The notes under the pieces are model-generated. The model searched no databases and was not told the origin of the DNA. It saw nothing but the letters and a program-made list of their open reading frames with translations. Shown one piece after another: positions 48,388 to 60,126 of a stretch of DNA of 64,000 nt. Location: the NCBI RefSeq assembly GCF_000003855.2, contig NW_003101674.1:2169042-2233041 (forward strand). Reading direction: 5' to 3'. This DNA comes from Blastomyces gilchristii SLH14081 (lineage: Eukaryota; Ascomycota; Eurotiomycetes; Onygenales; Ajellomycetaceae). How positions within the stretch are numbered: the first letter of the stretch is position 1; every line of letters begins with the position of its first letter. The position numbers and the translations under genes were made by a program.

Positions 48388-49474
48388 TCAAATCTTATTC
48401 TGAGCTCTAAGCCCATTTCTCCCCCCATTAAACAAATCCAACATCTCCTTCCCCATCCACATCGCTCTCGACCTCGCAATCCCCCGCTCAACATCAACCA
48501 TCCTATCCTTCTGCAATAGCAAACCTTGCCCATTGGCTTGCATGCCAATATTTATCAAATGTGCCACTGCCAAAGCAACACTCTCAGCTTTATTGATAGG
48601 GACGCCGACTTTGGCCATTGAGGCAGCCCATTCGGCCGGGTCAGAGGTGGTGCGGCGTCCCGAGCTGGCGATAATAGGGGTTAAAGTGATGGCGGGAGCA
48701 ACGACGGAGAGGGAGATGTTATATTTTGCAACGTCGTTCTTTAGGGAGCGGAGGAGGCCCACAATTGCTGGAAAAGGGGGGGTTGATATTAGTAGAGTAA
48801 ACCAGCGCGCCAGATATTTATATAAAACTGAGCCATAAACGCCCCAATTGACATAGAATATGTATTATATATATATAACATACCATGCTTCGCCGCACTA
48901 TAAGCCGGCGCGCCCCCATCCGCCAAATACCCCGCCAAACTCGCCGTCATGATAATACTCCCCACCCCACCCCGCCCTTCCTCCCATCCATCCCCACAAC
49001 CCTCTTCCAGTAAATCGCCAACTTGACCGTGTCCGCCGCCGCCCGCAAATCAACATCTACAACCCTCCTATCCGGCTCCCTTAACATCCGAAACCTCTCC
49101 AACCCGCCCTTCGTCCCCTCCAGCTCATCGCGGAAGAACTGGTCGCCGTACTCGGCTATGCCTGCATTGACGAAGACGGCATCTATGCGGCCGAAGCGAG
49201 TGATGGCGGCGGCGAAGCCGGCGCGCTGCTCGGGCCAGGAGGCGATGTTGCATTTGTGGAAATGGGTGCGGTGGGCGGTTTCCGGGGAGGCGAATGGTTG
49301 TGCGGGTTGTTGCTGGTCGAGGATTACGACGTTGTTTGTTGGGGAGAGGGAGAGGAGGAGTTCGGCGGTTGCGAGCCCGATGCCTGACGAGCCTCCTGTG
49401 ATGAGGATTGTTTTGTTGGTGAGGGATTCCAGGGATGATTTGGGGATTGTGAAGGGCTCCATTGTTATTGGCAA
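48388..49474 (-). CDS. Short-chain dehydrogenase/reductase (SDR), reading frame disrupted
   Basis: Two exons on the minus strand: 49,474-48,884 and 48,767-48,388, with a 116-bp GT/AG intron. The N-terminal Rossmann motif TGGSSGIG is at residues 26-33, an NNVVILD cofactor-binding strand end at about 47-53, and the NAG motif at 103-105. The catalytic YSAAK follows SIIMTASLAGYLADGGAP just before the intron, but in a different frame from the N-terminal half. The shift lies in or just before the G-rich stretch at about 48,960-49,010. Exon 2 continues AIVGLLRSLKNDVAKYNI to the C-terminus. The fold belongs to the NAD(P)-dependent oxidoreductases of the classical SDR family; the substrate is unknown. 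A Met at residue 5 is an alternative start. Either a recent pseudogene or a sequence error; all active-site motifs are intact. Confidence 0.8.
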
Positions 49475-50322
49475 GTTTTATTTATGGAGGTAGGTATATT
49501 CCTGCTGGTTATATGTATATACAGTACTTAATTGGACTGATTTTATATCTTTTCTTCGAAGAATCTTGCGGGATAACTAGATGTTTAAGGCAGTCATTAA
49601 GAAATGATATGTATTCATAAATAGTATATCCAGTATCTAAGCTATGCCCGGAACAAGGCCAGCTTTTCAACATTGGAGAGCTTCCATCCCATCCCAAGCT
49701 CCAAGTCAAGGCTCGGTTATACTATAACCTCGGAGTGGACGGTCCCTGGTTCGAAAGAACGTTTTGCGGGGAAAGCTCTTACCGGGTTAAGCGCCGGACG
49801 CAGACCAATTGGATACCGGACACTTATTTAGAGTACTCCGTATACTGGGAGAAGAAAACATACACACTGAAGATGTGGTTTATACATGAGCTCATAAGAC
49901 AACGAGTCATACGACAATACGGGTGGAATGATATGATAAAAAAAAAAAAACAATGGTATGTATGAAAACAAAAGGGGTGATAACAAAGATAAATAGCAAA
50001 TTAAAAAAAAAAAAAAAAAAATAACAAACGACTGCGCAAACAGGTTCCTACAAAAAGAGAAGCCAACTAATCTCCCGCAACGGAAATACCACCAGGGAAA
50101 TGAAAGTATGGAAGCTGAAACCCGAAAACAGAAGAAGAGAGAAAAATGATAAGAGGATAAGAGCAATTCGACAATAACCCCCCAACCCAAAATCCAGAAA
50201 CGAAGAAGAAAAAAGAACTATAGGGCCTGAAAAGGTATAAAATTATATTGATGAACAAAGAAATGAAGAAAAGTCTCAAACATCCGTCAAAACAACATAC
50301 GGCCACCAGTTCGCCACTTCTC
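49475..50322. other. Intergenic region between SDR and tricalbin genes
   Basis: Promoter side of the SDR gene and 3' side of the tricalbin gene, both on the minus strand. A TACTCCGTA motif lies at 49,834-49,842. Runs of A lie at about 49,939-49,950 and 50,003-50,021 (19 A). No gene seen. Confidence 0.6.
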
Positions 50323-53300
50323 TCAATCACCATTAGGCACCGCCCCGCTCACCGATCGTTTCGCCAAGAAGCTCCTTCTCGGCTTCCGCTCTGGGCTGTC
50401 AACGTTGTCCAGTTTATCGCCTGTGGTCGAGTACGAGGTACCAGGACGCAGAGACGAAGTCTCTGCCGATAAAAATGCCGATTTCAGCGTCACCGTACCA
50501 CTGCCAACTCTGACGGTGTGCTCCCTTCCAACACTAGACCCTTGGTCATCAACAAAGAACAATGCCTCTCCCAAAAGATCGTCTGACCCAAAGGTAGCAT
50601 GGTCCTTCACTTGTAGTTGGAACTGCGCGTCCGCGGCAACGTTGGAGACCTTGAAAGTTTCATGGGAAGGGTCAAACTGGACGGTAGGCGTTGTAGAAGG
50701 AGTTGATGATCCAGAGTGGTGAGCTGACTTTATGGCCTTGGTTTTGTGTACTTCTTTCGCGCCCTTGGAAGTTATCTGTTTGACTGTGACGCGCACATTG
50801 GTTCCGGAAGGATACCCTGCAGCGGAAATGATGGTGAAGTTTGCTGTCCCGGTATCTCCTTTGCTTCCACCACTCCGTCCAATCTTTTCATTGAATTGGG
50901 AGGCAATGCTACGAGAACGGCTGTGTGGTGTCTGAGGGGTGCTTGGTGTAGGGGTTAACGGGGGTGCGGCTCCGTCAACAAGGGCTGATGCTCTCTGCGG
51001 CGTGTCACTTGGTGTGACTGCCATGGTGGGAATTGCGAGGTTCTCCCCCCCTGATGGTTCTGGTAAAGTAATGGACTTGTCGTCATCGTCGTCCTTGCTA
51101 CCACCGCGACGAAGAATGCTGTGTTTAATGAAAGATGCACCTTTAACAACGCCGCCGCCAACGAATCCTACTCCCTTAACGGGCGCACCGACAATTTTAC
51201 CTGGAGCGGCAAATGTGCCGGAAAATGTAGATGAACCTTGCCGAGACCTCATCACATAAACTGGTTTGAAAAGCAGCTTGAGTCGTACCGCACCAGATTT
51301 ACCATCAAGCGGATACGAAATTTCTGAGGCAATGAACGGTTCCAATTTCTCAAGGTTGATATCCGTTCCACCTAGGTGATCCGCCCTGTCACCGAAATCC
51401 CAGTCGTACACCTCGAGTCTCAAGTCCGCACCAATTCTAGACTTGACAGAGCATTCGAAAAATTCATTCCAGGCGGGATGCAGAGTCTTTTTCTGCACCT
51501 TGGTTTTGAAAACTTCTTTGCCATTCAGCTTAAACTTGCAGTATGGGTCGCTGAATCCATTGCGGTCAGCGGAAGGTAAATCAGCAGCATCCAAAACGTC
51601 GACACGAAGTGTCCCCATATTATTAATACTTTCCCTAGGGTCCAGCTTCATCTTCACAGGAATGTATTTCAGGCTGACAGTTATTTTGCTCGTCGAACCG
51701 TCATTTGACCTAAGCGTTAGTTGCGTGGGTTTGTTCTAATATCAAAAGTCAGCATATCCCAAGCGTTTTAAGTAGACTCAAAGAAGTGGTATGCCTACTA
51801 GACATTGTTGAAGCGTTGGTAGCGTCGGGCCAGTGAGCTTGGCTAAAGCGTGATTGGCATCCTCTTCTCCTTTGGTATCCGTTTTTTCAACGAGGCGGAG
51901 AGTGATTTTCGATACTTCAAGTTCACGGACAAATGCATCGCCAACTAACACGGTTGTTAAAATCAAAATGATTAGGTAGGTGGAAGGGCATAAACTGACC
52001 ATCGCCAAACACAGCTTCTTTAGATTTTGTTCGAGGCGAGGTATACGATGGGAATACATGATCATCCATCAAAACTTCAAGTTGGACATTTGAATGTGCC
52101 AGCTGGCCGTCGATGAGCTTGAAAACGATCAATCCAGACTCTGTGTGATCCGTTAACATAGAACAACTTCGGGATAAATTCCCTTTGGCCTTGGGCGATA
52201 GGACATACCGTATTGAGAAAGATCTTGTGGGGTAAGGCGAATTTTAGGAGGAGTAGGCAATTTCAGTGAATCTTGGGAGGTATTGGATGACGGTCCCTTT
52301 GAAGAGGGAGCATCAAGGCTTGAAGCACCATTTGTTCTGGCATCAGTGCTAGGTCTAGTGCCGTTGGTGCCGTTGGTGCCATTTTCAAGGCTTGCACGGC
52401 CACTTTCGAGGCTCTTTCTGGGACCATCCATGGGCATTTCGCTAGCCATAGCTGCGCGAGTGGCCTCCTCTTCCTCCTCTTCCTCAGGATCGACGACGTT
52501 AAGAGTGGGATAGAAAGCAACAGTATAATCGAGGATGCCCTTGGCCGGGCCGCGTCCGCCAATACGGAGGCCACTGGACATCTGTTGCTTCTCATCGTCA
52601 ACTTCATATTCGCCATTCTCGTTTTCACGGATGTAGTCAGCGGCTGATAGTTCGACCATTCCGAGGGGCCTGTCCTTTCCAATAGTTTCCTCATCCATAA
52701 CCTGGAGTATCAGTTTCTCACGTGGAGAGTGCATTGGAACGTAAATAACCTCATCCCACTCAGGGTTAAGATTATTTGCGAACGTCACGGTACGGCCTTT
52801 CTCAATTCCAGAGAGGAGCACTCGAGTATACGGGTCGGACTTGCCCATCGTCTCCACGTTCCTTAAGCCTTTGGCACGTTGGATGTGTATACGCATGACG
52901 CCGATGGGATGAACATACCCTCCACCACCAACTATTCCCCTGAGGGCCACAGGTTTCCATTGGACCTTAAGCTTAACACGGCCGGTTTTCGCGCCGGCAA
53001 GGTTGAACCATTCTTGGCCTTTCTCCATCGATCTCAACATGTCATTAAGTTTCATTTGGTATCTTCCGAGAATAGGATCAGTAGCAAGGTCTCGGTCATC
53101 TTTGATCATCATACCAAATCGCGCCGTTTTTCTATCTGTAACCAACACTTCCTTTGTGGGATTTTGGAAAATCGGGTTGTTTGTCCGCTTCAGCTTATTA
53201 GTAACGTGAATTTCTTTGCCGTTCAGCAACAAGACACCATATGGGTTGAGCTGTCCAATAAGACTCCTGGTTCCGTCAAGATCCTTCGCCTGTTCAATCG

Positions 53301-55291
53301 TAAACCCTGCAATTCCACAATTAGATTCCGGAGCGGGCTCCACGGTGCCACCTTCGACTGTTGTCGGCTCCAGGACAGGGAAAAAGCGAATATCAGTCAT
53401 GAGCCCTCCGCGTGGTCGGCCACTGGATAAAATCTCAAGGGTTATGTTTTCATGTTCATCCTCATGCTCGAGAGGCTCCAATGGGAATGTCGCTATTCCA
53501 AGTTCCTTGTCCTTCCGGAACTCGTTCCAGTCGTAGACATGGAAAGTAAGAGAATCTGTGAAAGAGGTGATGATAACGTAGATTGTTTCATTCCACCTAG
53601 GGTTGGGGTTATCGTGAATTGTTTTTGTTCGACCAAGAGGAGTTCTACTATTAATAGACACTGCTGTATAAGGATCCACAGAGCCGCTGAACTTGTCGGA
53701 ATTTTTAAGGCCGTAGGCTCCATGAATGGTGACTGCGACCACACCGATAGCTTGATCTACCGGGTTACCTGCAAGCATCTTCGCAATTTCGACGGGGAAG
53801 ACATTGGGTTCATACATCATCGGGCCCAGGTTTCCGTGGATCTGATCCTTGATGAAACTTTCAAGTCCAGGGATGAAGTTGATGTCGAATCCCAACAGAT
53901 CACCACCTAATGGTTTGCAAACATAGTCGATTTCTGGGCGGCCAAGGAAGCAGACGTCAACACGTTCAATGTGTGGGAACGGAATTTGAAGCTTGACTTT
54001 CACTCTCATCAGGCCTGAAAATGCAAAGTCTTCCACAATCACATCGAGGCCTTTCGAAACAAGCGCTTTGCCAATGCGAACTTCCAGTACGACCTTGGGG
54101 TTGATTTTATTTTTCAGCTGCCGAGCAGTAAGATCCATTGTGTCATTGGGCGTGAAGCTGAATTTCCAATCCATGAGCACCGTGTCGACTTCGGTTTTTG
54201 GGTAGGTTTTGACGTGCTCTAGACGAGGGGGTTTGCTTCCAAGGACAAAGGTCTTCAGGCGCAAATTGTCTAGAAAGGCAGGCGTAGCAGAGCTCAAAAC
54301 CTGATCGACGGAGTTTATAATAGAGTCGCAGAGGACAGGGGCGTAAATAGGCCAAAATTTCACGAGGAAACTATTAATCCATTCCAAGCTTTCCGTATCG
54401 GTTTCCAGTCTATTTTTTGCCATCTCGCGATTGATATCATCTCGGAAATTTCGTCGAACGCGACGTATAGAAGTGCGGTAGTACGATGCGCAACCGGCCA
54501 TGACTATGAACACCCACCCCAAACCTCCACCAAGCAGCGCTATTACCCATGATGCCAGGCAGGCGAAAATGATGACCGCGGTGTTATGATACCAATCTGT
54601 TATATTCAAAGTTTTCAGTCAGCTAACGGGCCCCTTATTATCCTCAAAACAGCAATCAAAGTGTGGCAACGGAGTAGAACGGGACCTCCGAAAAACTTGT
54701 CATCCAACTTGGTTTCGATGAATGTTTGATGGTCCAAGAGCGTGTCCCCCTCATCCATGTCATCCTCGGGTGTATGAAAGCGGGGAGCCCAGCCGGTCCT
54801 GTGTCGATCCCACCTGGCTGCTTCATCGAGTTCGCCGTTCGTTTCTGCTGGTGCTTCAGGTTTACCGGCATCGACTACTTTGGGAGCTTTGCTCGATATA
54901 CTCGAAGTGCCGTTGACCTAGGGAAGCACATAGACATATCAGCTCCGATCTCTTCCACAGTATAAGGTTTCGAGCAAAGTAAATAAATAATGTAGTAGAC
55001 CCACAATATCCGTAGAGACACCGACGGCCTTTGTTTGGGATTGCTTGAACATGTCCGATGGTATCGCCTGCGCGCCACGGAACGGATTAGTAAAATTCAC
55101 GGAAAGCGGAGACCGGGTAGCGGGAGGAAAAGGCAGCAACCTACCAATTCTACCTGTTCAGCTTTCTTGGATGGGGGAGCATCGGGATCGAACTGGAAGG
55201 CAGGAATTCCAGCGTGTTCGCTCTCCTCAACCATCTTCTTCTCGATGGTCTTAGGCGAGACCGCAGGCGGCTGTGACTGCTGGCTCTCCAT
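50323..55291 (-). CDS. Tricalbin-type ER-plasma membrane tether (SMP and C2 domains)
   Basis: Seven exons on the minus strand: 55,291-55,145, 55,067-55,005, 54,917-54,686, 54,596-52,209, 52,140-52,000, 51,944-51,799 and 51,735-50,323. Splice phases all agree and give 4,530 bases, 1,509 residues. After a soluble N-terminus with FHTPEDD and HQTFIETKLDDKFFG comes a hydrophobic hairpin at about 153-187, then an SMP lipid-transfer domain at about 215-430. C2 domains follow at about 433-545, 575-685, 715-835 and 1,078-1,180, with a weaker one at about 1,335-1,450. A Glu run and a Ser/Asn-rich linker lie between the third and fourth. Family knowledge: tricalbins tether cortical endoplasmic reticulum to the plasma membrane and move lipids. 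Length matches fungal tricalbins. The donor of exon 1 has an in-phase alternative 9 bases earlier. Confidence 0.93.
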
Positions 55292-58200
55292 GGCACCTTA
55301 CTGCTTCAATTCGGCTTGGTTAGAGCAGATTGCGGCAGCAGAGGGTACCGGGTGCGGCTCTTGAATTAGCTAGGATCGATCGCACAAGGGATTGAAGTCG
55401 ACCGAATTCTTTACGAGAAGCTCCAATGAAGCTTGGATAGCTGATTGGGTGTGCTCCGGCAGGACAGCGTGGACCTGCTTTGGAGGAGTTTGACGTGGGT
55501 AGCGGACAAGCACTACAGATGGATTGGCTGTGGGAGATGAAGGACTGACTGTTGGCAGCAGCAGCAGGACGATGAGCTGTCCAGGAGAAAATGTGGGTTG
55601 GCAATAATAAGAGAGTGCCCAGGCAGCCGGCTTGCTGTGTACAAGTAGTATTTAGGATATTTAACTACGCTGCGTATAATAGCAGCAGTAAAAATAAATA
55701 ATAATATAATAATGGGGCGAGACACATAGCAGGTGAAAGAACAAACCTCCACCACCACCACCTCCACCACCACCACCACAACAACAACAACAACACAAGG
55801 AGAAAAAGGATCTAATTCGGATTTTGCCTTCTTTCTTTCTTTCTCTCTTGACCGCTAAAGAACAACAATAATAATGGGAATTGCCCATCATCGCAGTCGC
55901 CTCAGGACACGAAAGGCCACGAAAACGACAGAAACCGCAGCCCCAGCGCGATCTTGCCCTGCAACTAACAATAAACTTCGCCCTGGAGCGAGCGTGGAGA
56001 ACAAATCCACGATAGCGGGCAGCAATGATGGGGCTTACAGTACAGATTACCGTACTCCGTACAGTCCAGCACTCTCCTGAGCGATGTGCCCTAAAAGTTC
56101 CTAAAAATCCCTTTACGCAGCTACAAACCTGATTCTGCACGGCATTACAGGGATCGAAACAGCCAGATTTCAGCTCTCCTTGTAGTAGAACGCCGGCGGT
56201 GGGGTTAAAAACATTTCGGCAACTCCTCAAAGCAGTCTCCCATTCTGCTTGAATTTTTTTTTTTATCTGCCTTCAAGAATACAGATCATGAAATGGGAGC
56301 TATTTTCCATTCTCAGCACCAGCAGAAGCCATCTTGAAAGGAATAGGGCAGAATTCTACGCGGAATTTGTCACTTGGACGGTCAGATCTTGTTGCCCGAG
56401 ACGATACAGGGATAGTTACATGGAGAAAGTCCGAATAGTTTGCCCGCGCTAACGCCTTCTGTGGCTGAGAATATTGGAAAGGACAACAGCTGTCAAAATT
56501 ACGCCATGTCGATGCAGTTTTTATCTTAGCATTTGAAAACTACGTCGTCTCCAGACTACTCCGTACAGCGATTCTCGATCGTCACCGTGTGGCGAGCTCA
56601 GTCCGGATGGCCATGCAGTAGGCAGTAAGAGCTGCAGGCATTTACAGACGCAGCCAAATCACCCCGTTTGATATCCCCACGTTCGTGCATAACTAGGCGA
56701 CCCGGCCGAGACAAAAGAAATTCCGTGTGGAGCTGGAATCAGATCTCATTCTCCGCATCTCATAATAACACTTTATCGTGGGAGTTTTCGCCACCTCAAA
56801 ATACTTCTGGGGTCAAAAGAGGCCACACTATGGAGTACATAGCTTATAACCGTATACGACGGTGTTTTTGGATAACCCCGCCCCAAAAGAGACCATGATG
56901 CGATTATCAGTACTCTTCCAGCCAGCGCTCATCCCGGGAAAAAGTGGGGAAACTCAATTTCGGATCTAGTCGGAGTGGACAGTCACATGTTAAGGTTGGC
57001 GATGTGTGATCAGATTAATTGATGGTGAAGATCGAAAGTGCACGCAGGCCTCCATCATTGTGGCATGCAGGATGATGGGTGCCAGCAGCCAGCAGATCTC
57101 TGAAGATATGGGATCCTTCTTATAAGTGTTGCGATTTGCTATGAACAACGTCAATCTACATGCTTGGCTAGCTTCGTGGCACGGGCATGAGCAAATCCAC
57201 GCCCGTCTGAATGTCTCATTCACAAAACCTCATTTTTCAACCAAATCAACTGCCCAATGAGCCGCCAAGAAAACTGAAAACTGGTGAGACCCGATTTTGT
57301 GATGACACTCTTCTTGTAACAATCCCAGCCAGTTCCCCGCCGTTCAGGCTCTGTTAAAATTGAAAATATTTGGGGTTCCTCAAACAAACACCACTCCGAT
57401 TTTTCATAATCCCTTTGCTTCCTTGTTGTCATGGCGTGCGTCCTGCTTCAATAATTCAATCAAATTCGGCGACCATTGAAAATTCCAATATGAACAGGAA
57501 CAAAGATTCATTCCGAAAGCTAAAACGTTCAATCGGACTGGATCGTTTTCTATGCGCTGCCATTCGTCATCCTCCTGGGACCTGGTCTTGCTGGATCGAT
57601 CGTGAACTTGCTGGTGATTCTCGCCAAATCGCTACCGCTAAGGGTACGAACGACTAGTAATTAATTTTCCTTTTTCTAGCTCCATACCAAAAACGCTAGT
57701 AGCACAAGCTAGTCAAACACCAAGCGATTCAGCGATCCAAGCCTGGCTGAGCTGGAAGCTGGCGACTTGGCAAGAGAAGGAGGAACGGATGGGAAGGAAA
57801 ATGTGATGGACACGAACGAAGCAAATTGGGACTTTTTTTTTTTTTTTCTTTTTTTTTTTTTGGATTGTGTGGCTGATGACCGTGTTCGGGCTCTGACGGA
57901 TATTGTTCGAACAAGAACGAGGCTGGTGAAAGCTGGCTGAGTCGAGAATGGTGGCTGTTGTCTCTGGGTTTGCGTGTTCCCTTGTTCTGTGGAACGCTCC
58001 AGCTCGGAATATACAGCTATGGAGAAAATAACTCATCATAAAGCTGTTGTTTCCTGTGTTTCTGTGGTAAGTAGATAACCCGACCAAAATGTATCATTTT
58101 CGTTATCCCTTTCTTTTCCCTTTTTGTTTCACCGTTTCAAGAACCGCTAGACATAAATGAACGTCCCCCCGAAGGGCTTGGGAGCGGTTTCACGTCTTTC

Positions 58201-60126
58201 TCGACTTGTGACCAATAGTGACAAGGTAAGGAGCCTTAGGAATGTCGAGGAACAAAGCTTCCAGGGCTGCCTTTATTCGTATGGGCAAGATGAAAGTGAC
58301 AATGGTATCTTAAAAGTCTCCCTCCCTGCACAATACTGGAAGTATTATAATTATTATTATTATTAGAGGAAGAAGAACCATATCTTGTCTTGCTTCCAAA
58401 ACGGTCTTAGCCATGTCAGCTTCGGGGACAGGTCTGGGCAAAAAGTGAGATGTCCCGCGGCAGTAAGGTTCGAAGCAAGCCCGCTGCGGATGAACCACGG
58501 TGTTGGGACTTGGCTGCTTGGCTGCGCAAACGAACCGTCGCTCGTACCAAGAGGCTAGAAGAAGGAAGAATGATCATTAGCAACAGGTACGGAGTTGAAA
58601 TCAAGATCCAAAGAGGATGACCCCCGCGGCTAAGATAGAGTGATCTCCTTTTTGTCCGTCCGATCGATCACTCTTTCTTCGGAAGGGCGTCTGGTGTTTC
58701 CCCATGGCTAAAGATAGATGTGTAAACCAGACGAAAAATGACATGAATTTGCACACAAATGTCCACAAGGGACAACCTTCTTCCAAAGAAAAAGAGAGAG
58801 AAAGAGAGAGAAAGAAAGAGAGAAAGAAAGAAAGAGCAGGATAAATCCCAGGGGGTAGTTACTCAAAGAAGTTATCACTGAAAGAAGCCATCCTCTCATC
58901 TTCTCACAACTTGAAAAAAAAAAGGATGTTCGCCGAAACGGAGGTGCGCTTGTTTATCCATGTTCCAGGCAGAAGGTCGGGAAAACGGATGACCTTCCGC
59001 GACATCAAAAATCAAGCCCTCATTTGACGCTGCCGAAGGTCCCTCCCGCCTTACAGGGTATGTTCAGGCATGCGGGCTAGGACTAGGGGAACCCGCGCGT
59101 GGGCGTCTCTGGTGTGGCCTCTAACCCCCAAGATAGTGTGATTTGGCCTCGAACTCGGGGTTGAACCAACCGCCAAGTACACATAACTAACGTACGGAGC
59201 ACAAAACAAGGGTTTGAAGAGGATTTCCTCGTATGCAGAGCTCGCATTCTAGGCGGGACAAGGTGACTTGCGCCGAAATCACCAAATCTTCCAGAAAAGG
59301 ATCCATTGGGTGAGTACCTCATTCAGCTCATACTGATAGATTATACACATTCAGGAGCGCTGTTTGCCTCACCCATTCTCAGCGGAGCAAAAGCGTATGA
59401 GACTGCCAACCAAAGGAAATGATGAGCACCTAGAAATTAGTCGACCTCAGCAGTTAGAAACCAGGAAGAGTTGTTATTTATCCCGGCACACTCTGTATAG
59501 TTCATCATTATGTTTGCTTTGGATAATCACCGGCTGTCCACCCGTCCTGTACCACGGTTTCGGTCTCCTTTAAGCGGCGGCTGCGCGGTCGCGACAGTTG
59601 GGATTTATTAGGTGATTGGTCAACGAATAGTTTAAGCTTGGGCTACATAATAACAAAAAAATAAAATAAAAAACTCAACACGCAGGGAATTGGTTTACAA
59701 CCGCGGGGTTCGTAGCGATGAAGTTTCAGAATAACGCTCATCTTATAGGGAAGGTATCCATGCACAAGAAGACACAGGAAGAGCGGTCTCGAGCAGCGCC
59801 AACCCCTCAATTGGTGACTTGCATTGCATACCAACCTTGCAAAGACCAGGAACAATCCATCCTCAATTCATATACGGAGTACGGAGTACACCCATGGCAG
59901 TGATGCCGGCGATGGCTTGAACTTTGTTATCCCCAGCCGGAGATGTGGCCATTTTTAAATATGCGCTACGGCGAGGCGCTCTAACTAAGAAAGCCTCTTA
60001 TCCCTGACTCTGAGCCTCAGGCTTCTGACGGGGTCGTTATATAAAACAGAGCGCCGCAGCCCATCGCGATGCAGTGAGACTGGGGAAAAAAGTCTCCATT
60101 CAGCATTAAATTGCTATTTCGATGAG
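55292..60126. other. 4.8-kb divergent intergenic region
   Basis: Lies between the starts of the tricalbin gene (minus) and the permease gene (plus). Nothing coding is supported; the open frames are short and low in complexity. It holds a CCACCA/ACAACA tract (55,747-55,796), T-rich runs at 57,834-57,860, an ATT-type microsatellite near 58,344-58,364, a GAAA/GAGA tract (about 58,787-58,838), and copies of the TACTCCGTA/TACGGAGTA motif at 56,053-56,061, 56,557-56,565 and overlapping at 59,873-59,888. Confidence 0.6.
60037..60046 (+). promoter_or_regulatory. Probable TATA box of the permease gene
   Basis: TTATATAAAA located 80 bases upstream of the start codon at 60,127, in otherwise GC-balanced sequence. 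Position and sequence fit a core promoter element; no transcript evidence. Confidence 0.55.

Noticed and set aside
49720..49800. A tRNA gene suggested by a GGTTCGAAA box-B-like sequence
   Set aside because: No matching acceptor, D or anticodon arms could be drawn around it.
55661..56230. 189-codon minus-strand frame upstream of tricalbin
   Set aside because: Dominated by Cys and Gly runs from the CCACCA/ACAACA tract; no domain or start context, so treated as 5' flank of the tricalbin gene.
57713..58087. 124-codon minus-strand frame with a Lys run
   Set aside because: The Lys run comes from a T-rich homopolymer and nothing else looks protein-like.
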